In this document: positions 25,613-34,621 of the stretch, one piece after another | Position numbering within the stretch: the stretch's first letter is position 1 | Layout of the letters: every line of letters begins with the position of its first letter | From: Paenibacillus peoriae | GTDB lineage: Bacteria > Bacillota > Bacilli > Paenibacillales > Paenibacillaceae | Assembly (NCBI RefSeq): GCF_022531965.1 | Contig: NZ_CP092831.1 | Location: 3,357,001 to 3,421,000 of the forward strand | Reading direction: 5' to 3' | DNA length: 64,000 nucleotides | Translations under genes and position numbers: made by a program | The notes under the pieces: generated by a model | Databases searched by the model: none | The model's input: only the letters and a program-made list of their open reading frames with translations | What the model was told of the DNA's origin: nothing

Positions 25613-26196
25613 TCTTCATACCTCCGAAAACGTAACGCTAAACCAGATATAAGGTCAATCACAAAATGACAAATGATCGGTGCCCACAGACTACCGGTCT
25701 GCACATATATGTAGCCCAATCCATAACTGCTAAGAAAAACCCAGCCAGTGGGAATCCAATGCCGTAAATATCGGATATGAATCACCGCAAATAAAATGCT
25801 TGTCCAATAAGGACCAAAGCTGTACTGAATCGCACCTCTGAACAAGAGTTCCTCACAGATAGAAACGATAGCTGCTATACAAATAATATGCCAAACCGGA
25901 CGATTTTGAAATAGCATTTGGTTAATACCACCGTCATCCATAGCATCCTCAGGCATAATCCGGGATAGCAACAGATCCACAAGTAACATAGCGGCGGCCA
26001 ATCCCAATCCCCACCATAAGACGTGCAGAGTGTTCGGCAATGCAAATAGTTCTAACAAATTTCTTTTCTGAAAAAATATCCAGATTGAGCCAATCAGCAG
26101 GGTCAGCCCCTGAGTTAGATACAAATTGTAAAGCAGCAAGCGGTCGTTCAATTCATGAATTTGCGCTCTTTTCCATTTCACTTTAAGCTTTTTCAT
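25609..26196 (-). CDS. CPBP (CAAX-like) intramembrane metalloprotease, YpbD position
   Basis: 195 residues with six or so membrane helices. Motif 1 is CEELLFRG (Glu115-Glu116, Arg120), motif 2 FAVIHIRY and motif 3 IICHFVID, all expected for the CPBP/Rce1 family. Substrates of the bacterial enzymes are mostly unknown; roles in bacteriocin immunity and sporulation have been shown for some. It sits between the serA promoter region and the basic membrane protein, in the arrangement of ypbD-ypbE of B. subtilis. Confidence 0.85.
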   Translation of the reverse strand: MKKLKVKWKRAQIHELNDRLLLYNLYLTQGLTLLIGSIWIFFQKRNLLELFALPNTLHVLWWGLGLAAAMLLVDLLLSRIMPEDAMDDGGINQMLFQNRPVWHIICIAAIVSICEELLFRGAIQYSFGPYWTSILFAVIHIRYLRHWIPTGWVFLSSYGLGYIYVQTGSLWAPIICHFVIDLISGLALRFRRYEE

Positions 26197-26333
26197 AGTT
26201 AGTTAGTCCTCTGCATAGTCTTCTTTAGCATCATAGCCAAAAAGTCGGGCGGATTCAAGAAGACTTAAATCTTAATTTTCCGCATTCTGTAGCTATATAT
26301 CTAGCCTGCTATCCTCACATGTCGCATGTCCTA

Positions 26334-26363
26334 TTGACATGCCCATGTAAGCCATGATACATT
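26334..26363 (+). promoter_or_regulatory. SigA promoter of the serA leader
   Basis: TTGACA, 18 bp, TACATT. The -35 is perfect. Transcription would begin near 26370, directly at the T-box leader. Confidence 0.75.
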
Positions 26364-26369
26364 ATGAAA

Positions 26370-26664
26370 AAATTATTAGCGACAACAACAATGATGGAGA
26401 AAAGGTATTGATTTCGTCCTCAGAGAACCGGTGCTTGGGTGGAAGCCGGTGACGAAGTAACTACTTTCAGCGCTCCTGAGTTATTGCACCGAGGTCTGGG
26501 GAATATTTCCCGGCATTAGATGCAATCGGCAGAAAACCGTTATCCTTTCGGTCATTTTATGACCGCTGAAGGCAGTCCATTGCGAAATGGCTGCGAATTA
26601 GGGTGGTACCACGATAACTCTCGTCCCTTACTATGGAGATAGTATGTGATTCGGGGGTTTTTTT
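26370..26664 (+). promoter_or_regulatory. T-box riboswitch upstream of serA
   Basis: The 14-nt T-box AGGGTGGTACCACG lies at 26600-26613, followed by the pairing CGTCCCT and, at 26653-26664, GGGGGTTTTTTT. Upstream, a Stem I can be drawn: distal arm ACCGG/CCGGT, an AGAGA bulge on the 5' side and TTTCGTC/GACGAAG below. T-boxes bind an uncharged tRNA and open transcription. The variable base of the T-box is U, which pairs with a tRNA whose discriminator base is A; tRNA-Ser usually has G. I could not fix the specifier codon (candidates in 26456-26471). Confidence 0.92.
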
Positions 26665-26892
26665 GATGCCCGAAAACCGCAAAGCGTCTCCGCATAAGAC
26701 TTTTGGTCGTTAGTTTGGTGCATAATGCTATTCCATCCCTTTTCTGCGTCAATGCGTTATCACACTAGTATTTCACACCGCTCTCCTGTACTTTTAGAAG
26801 CATTTCAAGTTTTTTCATGTTCTTTATGGAATGTATTTCAGTTTGAAGTGCATCCTGTCCATAAAAGAAGTTAACTTTGAGGAGGAAACCAA
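26665..26892. other. 228-bp gap between the T-box terminator and serA
   Basis: No frame with a ribosome binding site and no clear promoter. It is an unusually long leader segment after a T-box; only the serA ribosome binding site at its end is recognisable. Confidence 0.5.
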
Positions 26893-28485
26893 ATGTTTAA
26901 AGTGTTAGTATCCGATCCAATCAGTGACCTGGGCATCCAGCAACTGATGGATGCAGACGATGTCACGGTGGACAAGAACACAGGTCTCAGCGAGGATGAA
27001 TTGGTTCAAATTATTGGTGACTATGACGCATTACTCGTTCGAAGCCAAACTCGGGTAACCGAACGCATCATGACGGCAGGTAAGAACCTCAAGGTTGTAG
27101 GGCGAGCTGGGGTCGGAGTGGATAACATCGACCTCGAAGCAGCAACACAACGCGGGATTATCGTTATTAACGCTCCTGACGGCAACACGATTACGACATG
27201 TGAGCACACTTTTGCGATGATGATGGCTCTAGCACGTCATATTCCACAGGCATATGCCAAAACCATTGGCGGTACATGGGATCGTAAAACATTCCTCGGT
27301 GTCGAACTGCGTAACAAAACACTTGGAGTCCTCGGCATGGGACGTATCGGCAGTGAGGTGGCTAAACGTGCCAAAGCATTTGGCATGAGTATCCTCGGCT
27401 ATGATCCATTTCTAACGGAAGAACGCGCTGAGAAGCTGGGCATTAAGCTTGCGAGCGTGGATGAAATTATCCGCAACGCAGATTTTATGACCGTACACAC
27501 ACCATTAACACCGGAAACGAAACATATGATTGCTCGTCCACAGTTTGAAGTGATGAAAAAAGGAATGCGCATTATCAACTGTGCCCGGGGCGGAGTTATC
27601 GATGAAATGGCTCTTGTTGAAGCCATTGATGAAGGTATCGTTGCCGGTGCAGCTTTTGACGTATTCGAGTCAGAGCCGCCAGCACAGGACCACCCATTCC
27701 TGAGCCACCCGAAAATTATCGTTACACCACATCTGGGTGCCTCGACTGTCGAAGCTCAGGAGAATGTAGCTATCGACGTGTCCGAGCAAGTGCTGCATAT
27801 TTTGCGTGATGAGCCTTTTAAAAATGCGGTCAACATGCCTCCAGTACCATCCAACGTCATGACGCAATTGCAGCCATATTTCTCGCTTGGAGAGAAGCTG
27901 GGCAGCTTTGCCGCTCAGATCACGAATCAGGCTGTACGTGAAATTCAGGTAGATTACGCTGGCGATTTGTCCTCTGTGGATACACAGCCGCTGACACGGT
28001 ATATTTTGAAAGGCGTACTTAGCCGTCATCTGGGCAGCGATGTGAACATTGTAAACTCTGTACATCTGGCCAAAACACGTGACATCCATCTTGTCGTATC
28101 TCAGGCGCCCGCCACCAAGGGTTTTACCAACCTGATTACCGTTACACTCAAAACGCAGAGCGGCGAAGAGCAACGTGTATCTGGCACCCTGCTGGCAGGC
28201 TATGGCGAACGTATTGTTCGGTTGAACCAGTTCCCAGTAGACGTGGCACCGGAAGCTCATTTCCTGCTCATCTCGCACAATGATAAACCAGGCATTATCG
28301 GTCGTGTCGGCACCTTGCTTGGGGAGAACGGCGTCAATATCGCTTCCATGCAAGTAGGGCGTAAAATTGTCGGCGGAGAAGCCATCATGATCCTGACTGT
28401 CGATAAAGCCGTGCCGAAAGACGTACTGATTCAACTCGTTGGTTTGCCAGAACTAAATACTGCCCAAGAAGTAGTGCTAGATTAG
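26893..28485 (+). CDS. serA: D-3-phosphoglycerate dehydrogenase
   Basis: 530 residues, the long three-domain form: catalytic/NAD domains (to ~310), an allosteric intervening domain, and a C-terminal ACT domain (HNDKPGIIGRVGTLLGENGVNIASMQVGR). It oxidises 3-phosphoglycerate, the first step of serine synthesis. NAD loop is GVLGMGRIGSEVAKR; catalytic Arg in NCARGGVIDE, Glu in EPPAQDH, His in VTPHLGAST. GAGGAGG sits 7 nt before the ATG. It is expressed from a T-box-controlled promoter and ends at a terminator, so it is monocistronic. Confidence 0.96.
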   Translation: MFKVLVSDPISDLGIQQLMDADDVTVDKNTGLSEDELVQIIGDYDALLVRSQTRVTERIMTAGKNLKVVGRAGVGVDNIDLEAATQRGIIVINAPDGNTITTCEHTFAMMMALARHIPQAYAKTIGGTWDRKTFLGVELRNKTLGVLGMGRIGSEVAKRAKAFGMSILGYDPFLTEERAEKLGIKLASVDEIIRNADFMTVHTPLTPETKHMIARPQFEVMKKGMRIINCARGGVIDEMALVEAIDEGIVAGAAFDVFESEPPAQDHPFLSHPKIIVTPHLGASTVEAQENVAIDVSEQVLHILRDEPFKNAVNMPPVPSNVMTQLQPYFSLGEKLGSFAAQITNQAVREIQVDYAGDLSSVDTQPLTRYILKGVLSRHLGSDVNIVNSVHLAKTRDIHLVVSQAPATKGFTNLITVTLKTQSGEEQRVSGTLLAGYGERIVRLNQFPVDVAPEAHFLLISHNDKPGIIGRVGTLLGENGVNIASMQVGRKIVGGEAIMILTVDKAVPKDVLIQLVGLPELNTAQEVVLD

Positions 28486-28526
28486 TTCCAGACCCTATTG
28501 AGAAGACCATGGTTTTATAATAAAGA

Positions 28527-28556
28527 GAGGCGCCTGGCTACCCAGGCGTCTTTTTC
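28527..28556 (+). terminator. Terminator of serA
   Basis: GGCGCCTGG-ctac-CCAGGCGTC followed by TTTTTC, ~42 nt after the stop. Confidence 0.9.
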
Positions 28557-28703
28557 TTATACCGAGTTATCTATCATGTGAGTAATCATTTTGAAACAGG
28601 ATGTTCCACGTTGAACAAGATAAATGTTGATTTTTCAACAAAAAGCACCCTCTTCCGAGGATGCCTGCAAACTGGGGGATATCAGATTGGGCTTATAAGC
28701 CTG

Positions 28704-30146
28704 TTACAGACCCAGCTTAGTTTTGCTGGAGATGGGCAGCAAAATAGTAAATTCCGTCCCTTCCCCCAATACGCTGGCAGCAGAGACAGAGCCTCCGTGA
28801 GCCTCTACAATATTCTTGACAATAGCAAGCCCCAAGCCAGTCCCTTTATCCTCACCACGTACTCTGGCTTTATCTGCCTTGTAAAAGCGGTCGAAAATAT
28901 AAGGTAGATCCTCGCTGGCAATGCCTACACCTTCATCCTTAATCCGAATACGGATTAACTCATGCCGTTCTCCCAAAATTCGATCCGCCGCAATAGTAAC
29001 CTTTTTCCCACCGGGTGTGTGTCTAAATGCATTATCCAGCAAATTGGTCAATACCTGTTCCAATCGGTCTTCATCTGCCTCAGGCAGCAGCAAACGTTGG
29101 CCATGCTCATGGTAATCGAGTGTCAGTCCCTGTTCCTTTGATCGTACCGTAAATTTACGGTGAACACGCTCGATCAACTCGTTCACATCCACTTCCTGTC
29201 GGTGCATGTCTGTATGACCAGCCTCCATTCGGGCCAGATCAAGCAGATCCTTGACTAACCTTCCCATGCGTAATGACTCATCATGGATGACCTGCACCAG
29301 TTCATCGGATTCTTCTGGTGAACCCGCCATACCATCCAGCAACGCCTCACTGTAGCCCTGCATCATAGATAAAGGTGTACGAATTTCATGAGATACGTTG
29401 GCCACAAAATCGCTCCGCATCTTCTCTAGCTTCACTTCTTCCGTAATATCTCTAAGCACAGCTACTGCACCGCGGATTGCATTATCCGTATACAGAGGCG
29501 CCATCTGCACCGACCAGGAGCCCTTCTTGACATGGATATAGTCTCCGACATCCTCTCCCCTGTCCATAACGGTATGGAACAGAGACTGCAAAGGCTCAGG
29601 TACAGAAGCTCCAAACTCCTCCAGATCACGTTCCTGCCACTCCAGCTTTTCCCAGATATTCAGCAAACTTTGTGCCGGCGGATTCGTCAAGATGATTTGT
29701 CCGCTTCTGTCGAAGGTGATTACTGCATCAGACATGCTTCGCAGTACGCTGGATAAATGGTTTTTCTCCTCATTCAGACTGCGGATCGTTGCTTCCAGTT
29801 CCGTAGACATATGATTAAAAGTTTTCGCCAGTTCTCCAATTTCATCACTGGTCACCAGCGAAAGCCGAGTATCATACCTTCCTTCACGAATGGCATTCGC
29901 CGCCTGAATCAACAGCTGCATAGGCTGTGTGATTTTAGTAAAAAGAAATAGGGCAAAAAAGGTCGTCAATAAAAATCCGACTATACATGTATAGGTGAAC
30001 AAATGCTTGATTTCCGTCGATTCATACGCCGCAAAATTTCTGTTGATGTACGGCAATAAAAAAAGCCCTAGAAAAATAAGCACAGAGCCTACAAGGCAAA
30101 TGATGGTGATCCACAGCTTGCCTACCAGCGATCTCCAGAAGTTCAC
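28704..30146 (-). CDS. resE: Two-component sensor histidine kinase (ResE)
   Basis: 480 residues from GTG at 30146, one base after the resD stop; GGAGG is 12 nt upstream. Two membrane helices near residues 10-32 and 48-70 enclose only a short outer loop (~20 residues). Then HAMP, a PAS domain (SVLRSMSDAVITFDRSGQIILT), HisKA with the phosphoacceptor His in VSHEIRTPLS, and HATPase (N box LLDNAFRH, G boxes DEGVGI and GTGLGLAIV). ResE of B. subtilis (589 residues) has a much larger outer domain. It pairs with ResD, the control of aerobic/anaerobic respiration. Confidence 0.85.
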   Translation of the reverse strand: MNFWRSLVGKLWITIICLVGSVLIFLGLFLLPYINRNFAAYESTEIKHLFTYTCIVGFLLTTFFALFLFTKITQPMQLLIQAANAIREGRYDTRLSLVTSDEIGELAKTFNHMSTELEATIRSLNEEKNHLSSVLRSMSDAVITFDRSGQIILTNPPAQSLLNIWEKLEWQERDLEEFGASVPEPLQSLFHTVMDRGEDVGDYIHVKKGSWSVQMAPLYTDNAIRGAVAVLRDITEEVKLEKMRSDFVANVSHEIRTPLSMMQGYSEALLDGMAGSPEESDELVQVIHDESLRMGRLVKDLLDLARMEAGHTDMHRQEVDVNELIERVHRKFTVRSKEQGLTLDYHEHGQRLLLPEADEDRLEQVLTNLLDNAFRHTPGGKKVTIAADRILGERHELIRIRIKDEGVGIASEDLPYIFDRFYKADKARVRGEDKGTGLGLAIVKNIVEAHGGSVSAASVLGEGTEFTILLPISSKTKLGL

Positions 30147-30147
30147 G

Positions 30148-30864
30148 TTATTTTGGAACCTCCAGCTTATAACCTACGCCCCACACGGTCGTAATCATAG
30201 CGGCTGCCTCTGGCGATACCTTATTCAGCTTTTCACGAAGCCGTTTCACATGCGTATCCACAGTGCGCAGGTCACCAAAAAATTCGTAATTCCAAACGTC
30301 TTTCAGCAGTTCTTCGCGTGAGAAGACTTTATCTGGTGACACCGCCAAATAATGCAACAGCTCGTACTCTTTAGGCGTGAGACTGATTTCAATCCCACCC
30401 GCAGTTACCCGGTGCGCATCATGCTCAATGATAAGATTCGGAAAAACAATACTATTGCTGGGTACCGCCTCTTTCGTTAAAAAGGCAGTTTCCGACGAAC
30501 GGCGTAAAATCGCCTTCACCCGGTAAATGACTTCTCGCGGGCTAAAGGGCTTAACCACATAATCATCAGCTCCGACTTCAAAGCCTTGTACACGGTTCAC
30601 TTCCTCGCCTTTGGCAGTCAGCATAATCACAGGTGTAGCTTTGGTCTGACGCAGCCGTGTACACACCTCAATCCCATCCATCCCTGGAAGCATCACATCG
30701 AGCAAAATAATGCTGTAATCGCTTGCAGTCGCTTTTTGGAGGGCAATCTCGCCATCCTCAGCTTCGTCAATTGCATATCCTTCTTTTTCCAGATACATCC
30801 GCAGAAGGCGTCGAATGCGTTCTTCATCATCTACAATTAATATGCGGTTGCTTTGTTCTGACAT
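30148..30864 (-). CDS. resD: Two-component response regulator ResD
   Basis: 238 residues, OmpR/PhoB family. Receiver domain with the acidic pocket VDDEE, phosphoacceptor Asp in LLDVMLPGMDG (residue ~54), Thr in MLTAKG and Lys in VVKPFSP; a linker; then a winged helix with SLTPKEYELLHYL and FSREELLKDVWNYEFFGDLRTVDTHVKRLREKL. ResD activates genes for respiration under oxygen limitation in B. subtilis. In that species resA-B-C precede it; here it follows rluB directly with 109 bp between. Confidence 0.88.
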   Translation of the reverse strand: MSEQSNRILIVDDEERIRRLLRMYLEKEGYAIDEAEDGEIALQKATASDYSIILLDVMLPGMDGIEVCTRLRQTKATPVIMLTAKGEEVNRVQGFEVGADDYVVKPFSPREVIYRVKAILRRSSETAFLTKEAVPSNSIVFPNLIIEHDAHRVTAGGIEISLTPKEYELLHYLAVSPDKVFSREELLKDVWNYEFFGDLRTVDTHVKRLREKLNKVSPEAAAMITTVWGVGYKLEVPK

Positions 30865-30960
30865 ATTCCCAGCCCCTTCGCTAAAAAAAGCATTCTCTCT
30901 ATTTTACTATTTTCCCGTGCTTGGTCAAACTTTACTCTCATCCAACAGTCTCTTTACACC

Positions 30961-30988
30961 AAAAAGGCCGGGGTTATGACCCCCGTCC
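30961..30988 (-). terminator. Terminator overlapping the end of rluB
   Basis: GGACGGGG / CCCCGGCC stem with one mismatch (minus) and TTTTTGG; the rluB stop codon is in the loop. Confidence 0.75.
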
Positions 30989-31732
30989 TGTCCGTTTCTT
31001 TTTCGTGTTGTCTGATTTGGCAAGTTGAATGAGACGGTTGATTTCGTCCTTGGTTAGGGGTCTGGTCAGACCGCGCTTCAAGTTTTGTAGCAAAAGATCT
31101 CCGAAGGCTATCCGCTTGAGTCTGATGACTGGGTGTGAAATGGCCTCAAACATCCGTCTTACTTGGCGATTTCTGCCTTCATAAATGGTAATCTGGATCA
31201 CAGACTCCTTACCATTCGGATCTACATCTTTATATTCTACCTCGGCTGGTGCAGTAATGCCATCTTCCAGCACGATTCCCTTTTTCAGCTTGTCCAGCTC
31301 AGTACCATGTGGAACGCCTTTGACTGTTGCCACATATGTCTTGGGCACATGATGCTTGGGATGGGTCAGCAGATTGGCGAACTCGCCATCATTGGTGAGC
31401 AACAGCAGTCCTTCGGTGTCGTAATCGAGACGTCCCACCGGATATACGCGTTCCTTAACGCCTTTCAGATAGTCTGACACGATTTTACGGCCTTCCGGAT
31501 CGGAAGCGCTCGTAATGACCCCTTTAGGTTTGTTCATCATCAAATAGATTTTTTTCTCGGTTTTGATCGGGCGTCCCTTTACCGTAATCATATCTTGATC
31601 AGGGTCTGCCTTCGTTCCCAGTTCAGTTACGACAACCCCGTTCACTTCCACGCTACCCGCCTGAATAAGCTCCTCACATTTACGTCTGGAAGCTACACCC
31701 GCTTGGGCCAATATTTTCTGCAATCTTTCCAT
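30974..31732 (-). CDS. rluB: 23S rRNA pseudouridine synthase RluB
   Basis: 252 residues. An N-terminal S4 domain (MERLQKILAQAGVASRRKCEELI) is followed by a pseudouridine synthase domain with the catalytic Asp in YPVGRLDYDTEGLLLLTNDG and YEGRNRQVRRMFE. The family converts U2605-type sites of 23S rRNA. It follows spmA-spmB and, in B. subtilis, resA follows it; here a terminator closes the unit. Confidence 0.93.
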   Translation of the reverse strand: MERLQKILAQAGVASRRKCEELIQAGSVEVNGVVVTELGTKADPDQDMITVKGRPIKTEKKIYLMMNKPKGVITSASDPEGRKIVSDYLKGVKERVYPVGRLDYDTEGLLLLTNDGEFANLLTHPKHHVPKTYVATVKGVPHGTELDKLKKGIVLEDGITAPAEVEYKDVDPNGKESVIQITIYEGRNRQVRRMFEAISHPVIRLKRIAFGDLLLQNLKRGLTRPLTKDEINRLIQLAKSDNTKKKRTGRGS

Positions 31733-31810
31733 GTTCGCTAATTCACCTCATGCTAATGATACCCATCCATGAGCAAAATCACAACCCCCGTTCAAAAAAC
31801 GATGCAGAAA

Positions 31811-32341
31811 TTAAAATACAAGCAGGCAAATCGCAATGGCTGCCACAAAACCAACCACATCTGAAAATAGTCCTACCTTCAAAGCATACCGTCCATTGCG
31901 GATACCTACCGCACCAAAATATACAGTTAGCACATATAGCGTCGTGTCTGTGCTGCCCTGAATCGTTGAAGCGATCCGACCGATCATGGAATCCGGGCCA
32001 TAGGTGCGAATTAGATCCGTCGTAAACGCAAGTGAACCAGTGCCCGTCAATGGACGAAGCAAGCCTAAAGGCAATACCTCGCCCGGTACACCCCAGTGTT
32101 TAATCCAAGGGGTAACCCAAGAGATCAAATAGTCCAAGGCGCCGGATGCTCGAAAAATGCTAATCGCCACCATCATGCCTACGAGATGAGGAATAATGCT
32201 GATGGCGGTAGAAAATCCGTCTTTGGCTCCATCCACAAAAGAATCGTAGACAGGGACCTTTTTAGCATATGCATATAAAGGAATAAAAGCGAGAATAACC
32301 GGAATGGCCCAAGTCGATACGAGGTTTATAAAATTAAGCAT
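31811..32341 (-). CDS. spmB: Spore maturation protein B
   Basis: 176 residues from ATG at 32341, 7 bp after the spmA stop. The site is AAAGGA overlapping the spmA stop (GGATGA). Several hydrophobic segments and the conserved KKVPVYDSFVDGAKDGF and STIQGSTDTTLYVLTVYFGAVG match SpmB of B. subtilis (178 residues). With SpmA it is needed for spore core dehydration and heat resistance; the pair resembles nucleoside-transporter-type Gate domains. Confidence 0.93.
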   Translation of the reverse strand: MLNFINLVSTWAIPVILAFIPLYAYAKKVPVYDSFVDGAKDGFSTAISIIPHLVGMMVAISIFRASGALDYLISWVTPWIKHWGVPGEVLPLGLLRPLTGTGSLAFTTDLIRTYGPDSMIGRIASTIQGSTDTTLYVLTVYFGAVGIRNGRYALKVGLFSDVVGFVAAIAICLLVF

Positions 32342-32348
32342 GCCTCCC

Positions 32349-33092
32349 TCATCCTTTCCAAGTGGTGTCCCTGCCCTTGGCAGCCGTGATTCCCGTTCGC
32401 GGAACGGCAGGTAAAGATGCGGGCAACGTCGTTGAAGAGGCAGCAGATGTTGGTGCTGGTGGGGCGAGTGGCGCCAAGGATGACTGGGACGGCGGAATCG
32501 CCGGAGGACGGCGGCGCAATTCTCGACTACGGTACCAACGATCCGCCGCAATTGCAGCAAAGGTGGCTATTGCGGTCGCTACCAGTGTCGTACCGACGAT
32601 TTCTGCCGGATGTGCGGAATGAAAATTTAGCCGTATCGCGATCAACGTCGTAGGAATAAGCGTAATACTGGCTGTATTCAGGGCGAGAAGCGTACACATG
32701 GCTGGTGTGGCGGTTTGCTTATCTGGATTGAGCGTCTGCAGCTCTTGCATCGCCTTGATTCCCATCGGTGTGGCTGCATTCCCCAGGCCCAGCAGATTGG
32801 CGCTCATATTGGACAGAATGTAACCCATAGCGGGATGATTACGCGGAACATCAGGGAAGAGAAAGGCAACTAAAGGAGAAAGAAGCTTGGATATTTTCTG
32901 TAAGAGCCCGCCATCTTCAGCCAGCCGCATCATGCCCATCCAGAACACCAGCACACTTATCAGTCCAAAGCACACTGTAACCCCCGTAGTTGCCCCGTCA
33001 AAAGCCGCTTTCGTCACCACCTCAATATTTCCCTGCGCGGCAGCAAATACAAATCCAATACAAATCAAAGCCACCCATATGAGATGAATCAT
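32349..33092 (-). CDS. spmA: Spore maturation protein A, with unusual Pro/Ala-rich C-terminal extension
   Basis: 247 residues from ATG at 33092 (AAAGGAGG 8 nt upstream). Residues 1 to ~195 match SpmA: GATTGVTVCFGLISVLVFWMGMMRLAEDGGL and SANLLGLGNAATPMGIKAMQEL. B. subtilis SpmA has 196 residues, so the last ~50 (from about RRRPPAIPPSQSS) are extra: Pro/Ala/Ser-rich and basic at the start. They end 7 bp before spmB. This tail is G+C richer than its surroundings and could be an insertion or a linker-type tail on the cytoplasmic face. Confidence 0.9.
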   Translation of the reverse strand: MIHLIWVALICIGFVFAAAQGNIEVVTKAAFDGATTGVTVCFGLISVLVFWMGMMRLAEDGGLLQKISKLLSPLVAFLFPDVPRNHPAMGYILSNMSANLLGLGNAATPMGIKAMQELQTLNPDKQTATPAMCTLLALNTASITLIPTTLIAIRLNFHSAHPAEIVGTTLVATAIATFAAIAADRWYRSRELRRRPPAIPPSQSSLAPLAPPAPTSAASSTTLPASLPAVPRTGITAAKGRDTTWKG

Positions 33093-33149
33093 GGCTGATT
33101 CCTCCTTTTCCCAATGATGTGACACGTACAGCTCTATTTCCTGGTTGCC

Positions 33150-34412
33150 CTATGCTCCAAACAAATTTTTAAGGATTTCGTTCCATCTGCTCGTCCAACC
33201 TCGTTGCTGAGTATTGTTCGCAGGTTCCTGTGCAGTTGGAGTCTCCTTCTGTGGCTGTACGGTTTTTTGAGCAGGCAGCTTACTACCTTTTGCATACACA
33301 GGAACAGAACCGATAAGTTTACCTTCCAAAAGGAATTCAACCCGTCCTCGTAAGCCAAAAGATACGTCCGCTCTATCGGCAGAAGCGGAATTTTTATACA
33401 ACACCAGTCTTTTGTGCAACTGGGTTTTCTCGCCATCATGTAAAGGATAGGCAAAGCTTGTACCTGTTAATAGTGGGTAACCATCGATAGGTTGCTGCTT
33501 GTCCGTAATCGGAATGAGCGGATAATATCGGAATCCGTAATCAAGCATACGGGCATGATCGTTCCAATCGTCCCCGTCATTCAAGGTAACAGCAGCGAGC
33601 TGACGACCGTCCCGTGTAGCCGAACTGACCAGACAGCGAAACGCTTTTTTGGTAAAGCCTGTTTTCACCCCATCAGCTCCGTCATACAGCCGCAGCATTT
33701 TGTTTTTATTGTGCCATGAGTAATCCCAAGAATCGTTGGGATTCGGTGCTTTTTTCAATTCTGTTTTTACGATACGGGCAAAAGTTGGATTATGCAGCGC
33801 ATAAGCAGTAAGCCGGGCCATATCATTGGCTGAGGAATAATGTCCCTCGGCATCCAGCCCGTGCGGATTAGCAAAATGTGTATGGCTTAGCCCAAGCTGA
33901 ACCGCCTTGTCGTTCATCAAATGAACAAATCCCTCTTCTGTCCCCCCCACATGCTCAGCAATGGCAGAAGCGGCATCATTACCAGAACGGAGCATTAAGC
34001 CGTACAGCATATTTTCCAATGACATTTGTTCACCCATTTGCAGAAAAAGCGAGGACCCTTCTTTGGCATACGCGGTTGGGCTCACCTTTACCCGGTCCTG
34101 CAAGCGTCCATGTTCAATAGCCACGATCGCTGTCATAATTTTGGTCAGGCTGGCAATACGTAGCTCCCGGTCACCTTCGGTAGAATAAATGATTCTTCCT
34201 GATGTGACATCAATTAAAGAAGCAGCCTGTGCATGGGTTCCTAATGCGGGCGGCGCTACTTCTGTTTTTATCGCTCCCCGAACGGACTGCGGACTTAGCA
34301 ACGTAAGCGGCAATGACAAAATAAGCAGTAGTACCAGCGGCAAAACAAATGCGCGTGCCTTATTCAAGAAATGGCTGTGGTCCGCGTGAATGTGTTGCTT
34401 TTTTTTAAACAT
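33150..34412 (-). CDS. dacB: D-alanyl-D-alanine carboxypeptidase (DacB type, serine)
   Basis: 420 residues from ATG at 34412 (GGAGG 7 nt upstream). N-terminal hydrophobic signal or anchor (about residues 20-42, LPLVLLLILSLPLTLL). Peptidase S11 motifs: IASLTKIM (SxxK, active Ser), MLRSGNDA (SxN), DGVKTGFT (KTG). It removes the terminal D-Ala of peptidoglycan. Its place just before spmA-spmB is that of dacB, which trims spore cortex in B. subtilis (382 residues), so a SigE-dependent cortex role is inferred. A Gln/Pro-rich tail precedes the C-terminus. A second S11 gene (dacF) lies at 51923. Confidence 0.88.
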   Translation of the reverse strand: MFKKKQHIHADHSHFLNKARAFVLPLVLLLILSLPLTLLSPQSVRGAIKTEVAPPALGTHAQAASLIDVTSGRIIYSTEGDRELRIASLTKIMTAIVAIEHGRLQDRVKVSPTAYAKEGSSLFLQMGEQMSLENMLYGLMLRSGNDAASAIAEHVGGTEEGFVHLMNDKAVQLGLSHTHFANPHGLDAEGHYSSANDMARLTAYALHNPTFARIVKTELKKAPNPNDSWDYSWHNKNKMLRLYDGADGVKTGFTKKAFRCLVSSATRDGRQLAAVTLNDGDDWNDHARMLDYGFRYYPLIPITDKQQPIDGYPLLTGTSFAYPLHDGEKTQLHKRLVLYKNSASADRADVSFGLRGRVEFLLEGKLIGSVPVYAKGSKLPAQKTVQPQKETPTAQEPANNTQQRGWTSRWNEILKNLFGA

Positions 34413-34621
34413 TTGGATTCCTCCGGTTTTGAGCAAGTCTTGTACCATTCTATGTCCAAGCTGTTCAAAGTATGTCCACCTTTATAACAGAAAATTCCTT
34501 TACAGGACTAGCCATTAGCTGCTCCTTTTTCGCTTTCTTTCTACACAAACCAAGCAACATGCCCTCCTGAGCACATATATATTAGTTACTAAACGTTAAA
34601 TATGGATCGAGGGGTTATAAC

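Noticed and set aside
26552..26752. Minus-strand 66-residue frame in the T-box region
   Set aside because: Coincides with the antisense of the T-box; no ribosome binding site.
27670..28434. A 254-residue minus-strand open frame in serA
   Set aside because: Shadow of serA; no site or domain.
32341..32560. N-terminal extension of spmB
   Set aside because: The first 73 codons only read the spmA tail in another frame; the SpmB match begins at 32341.
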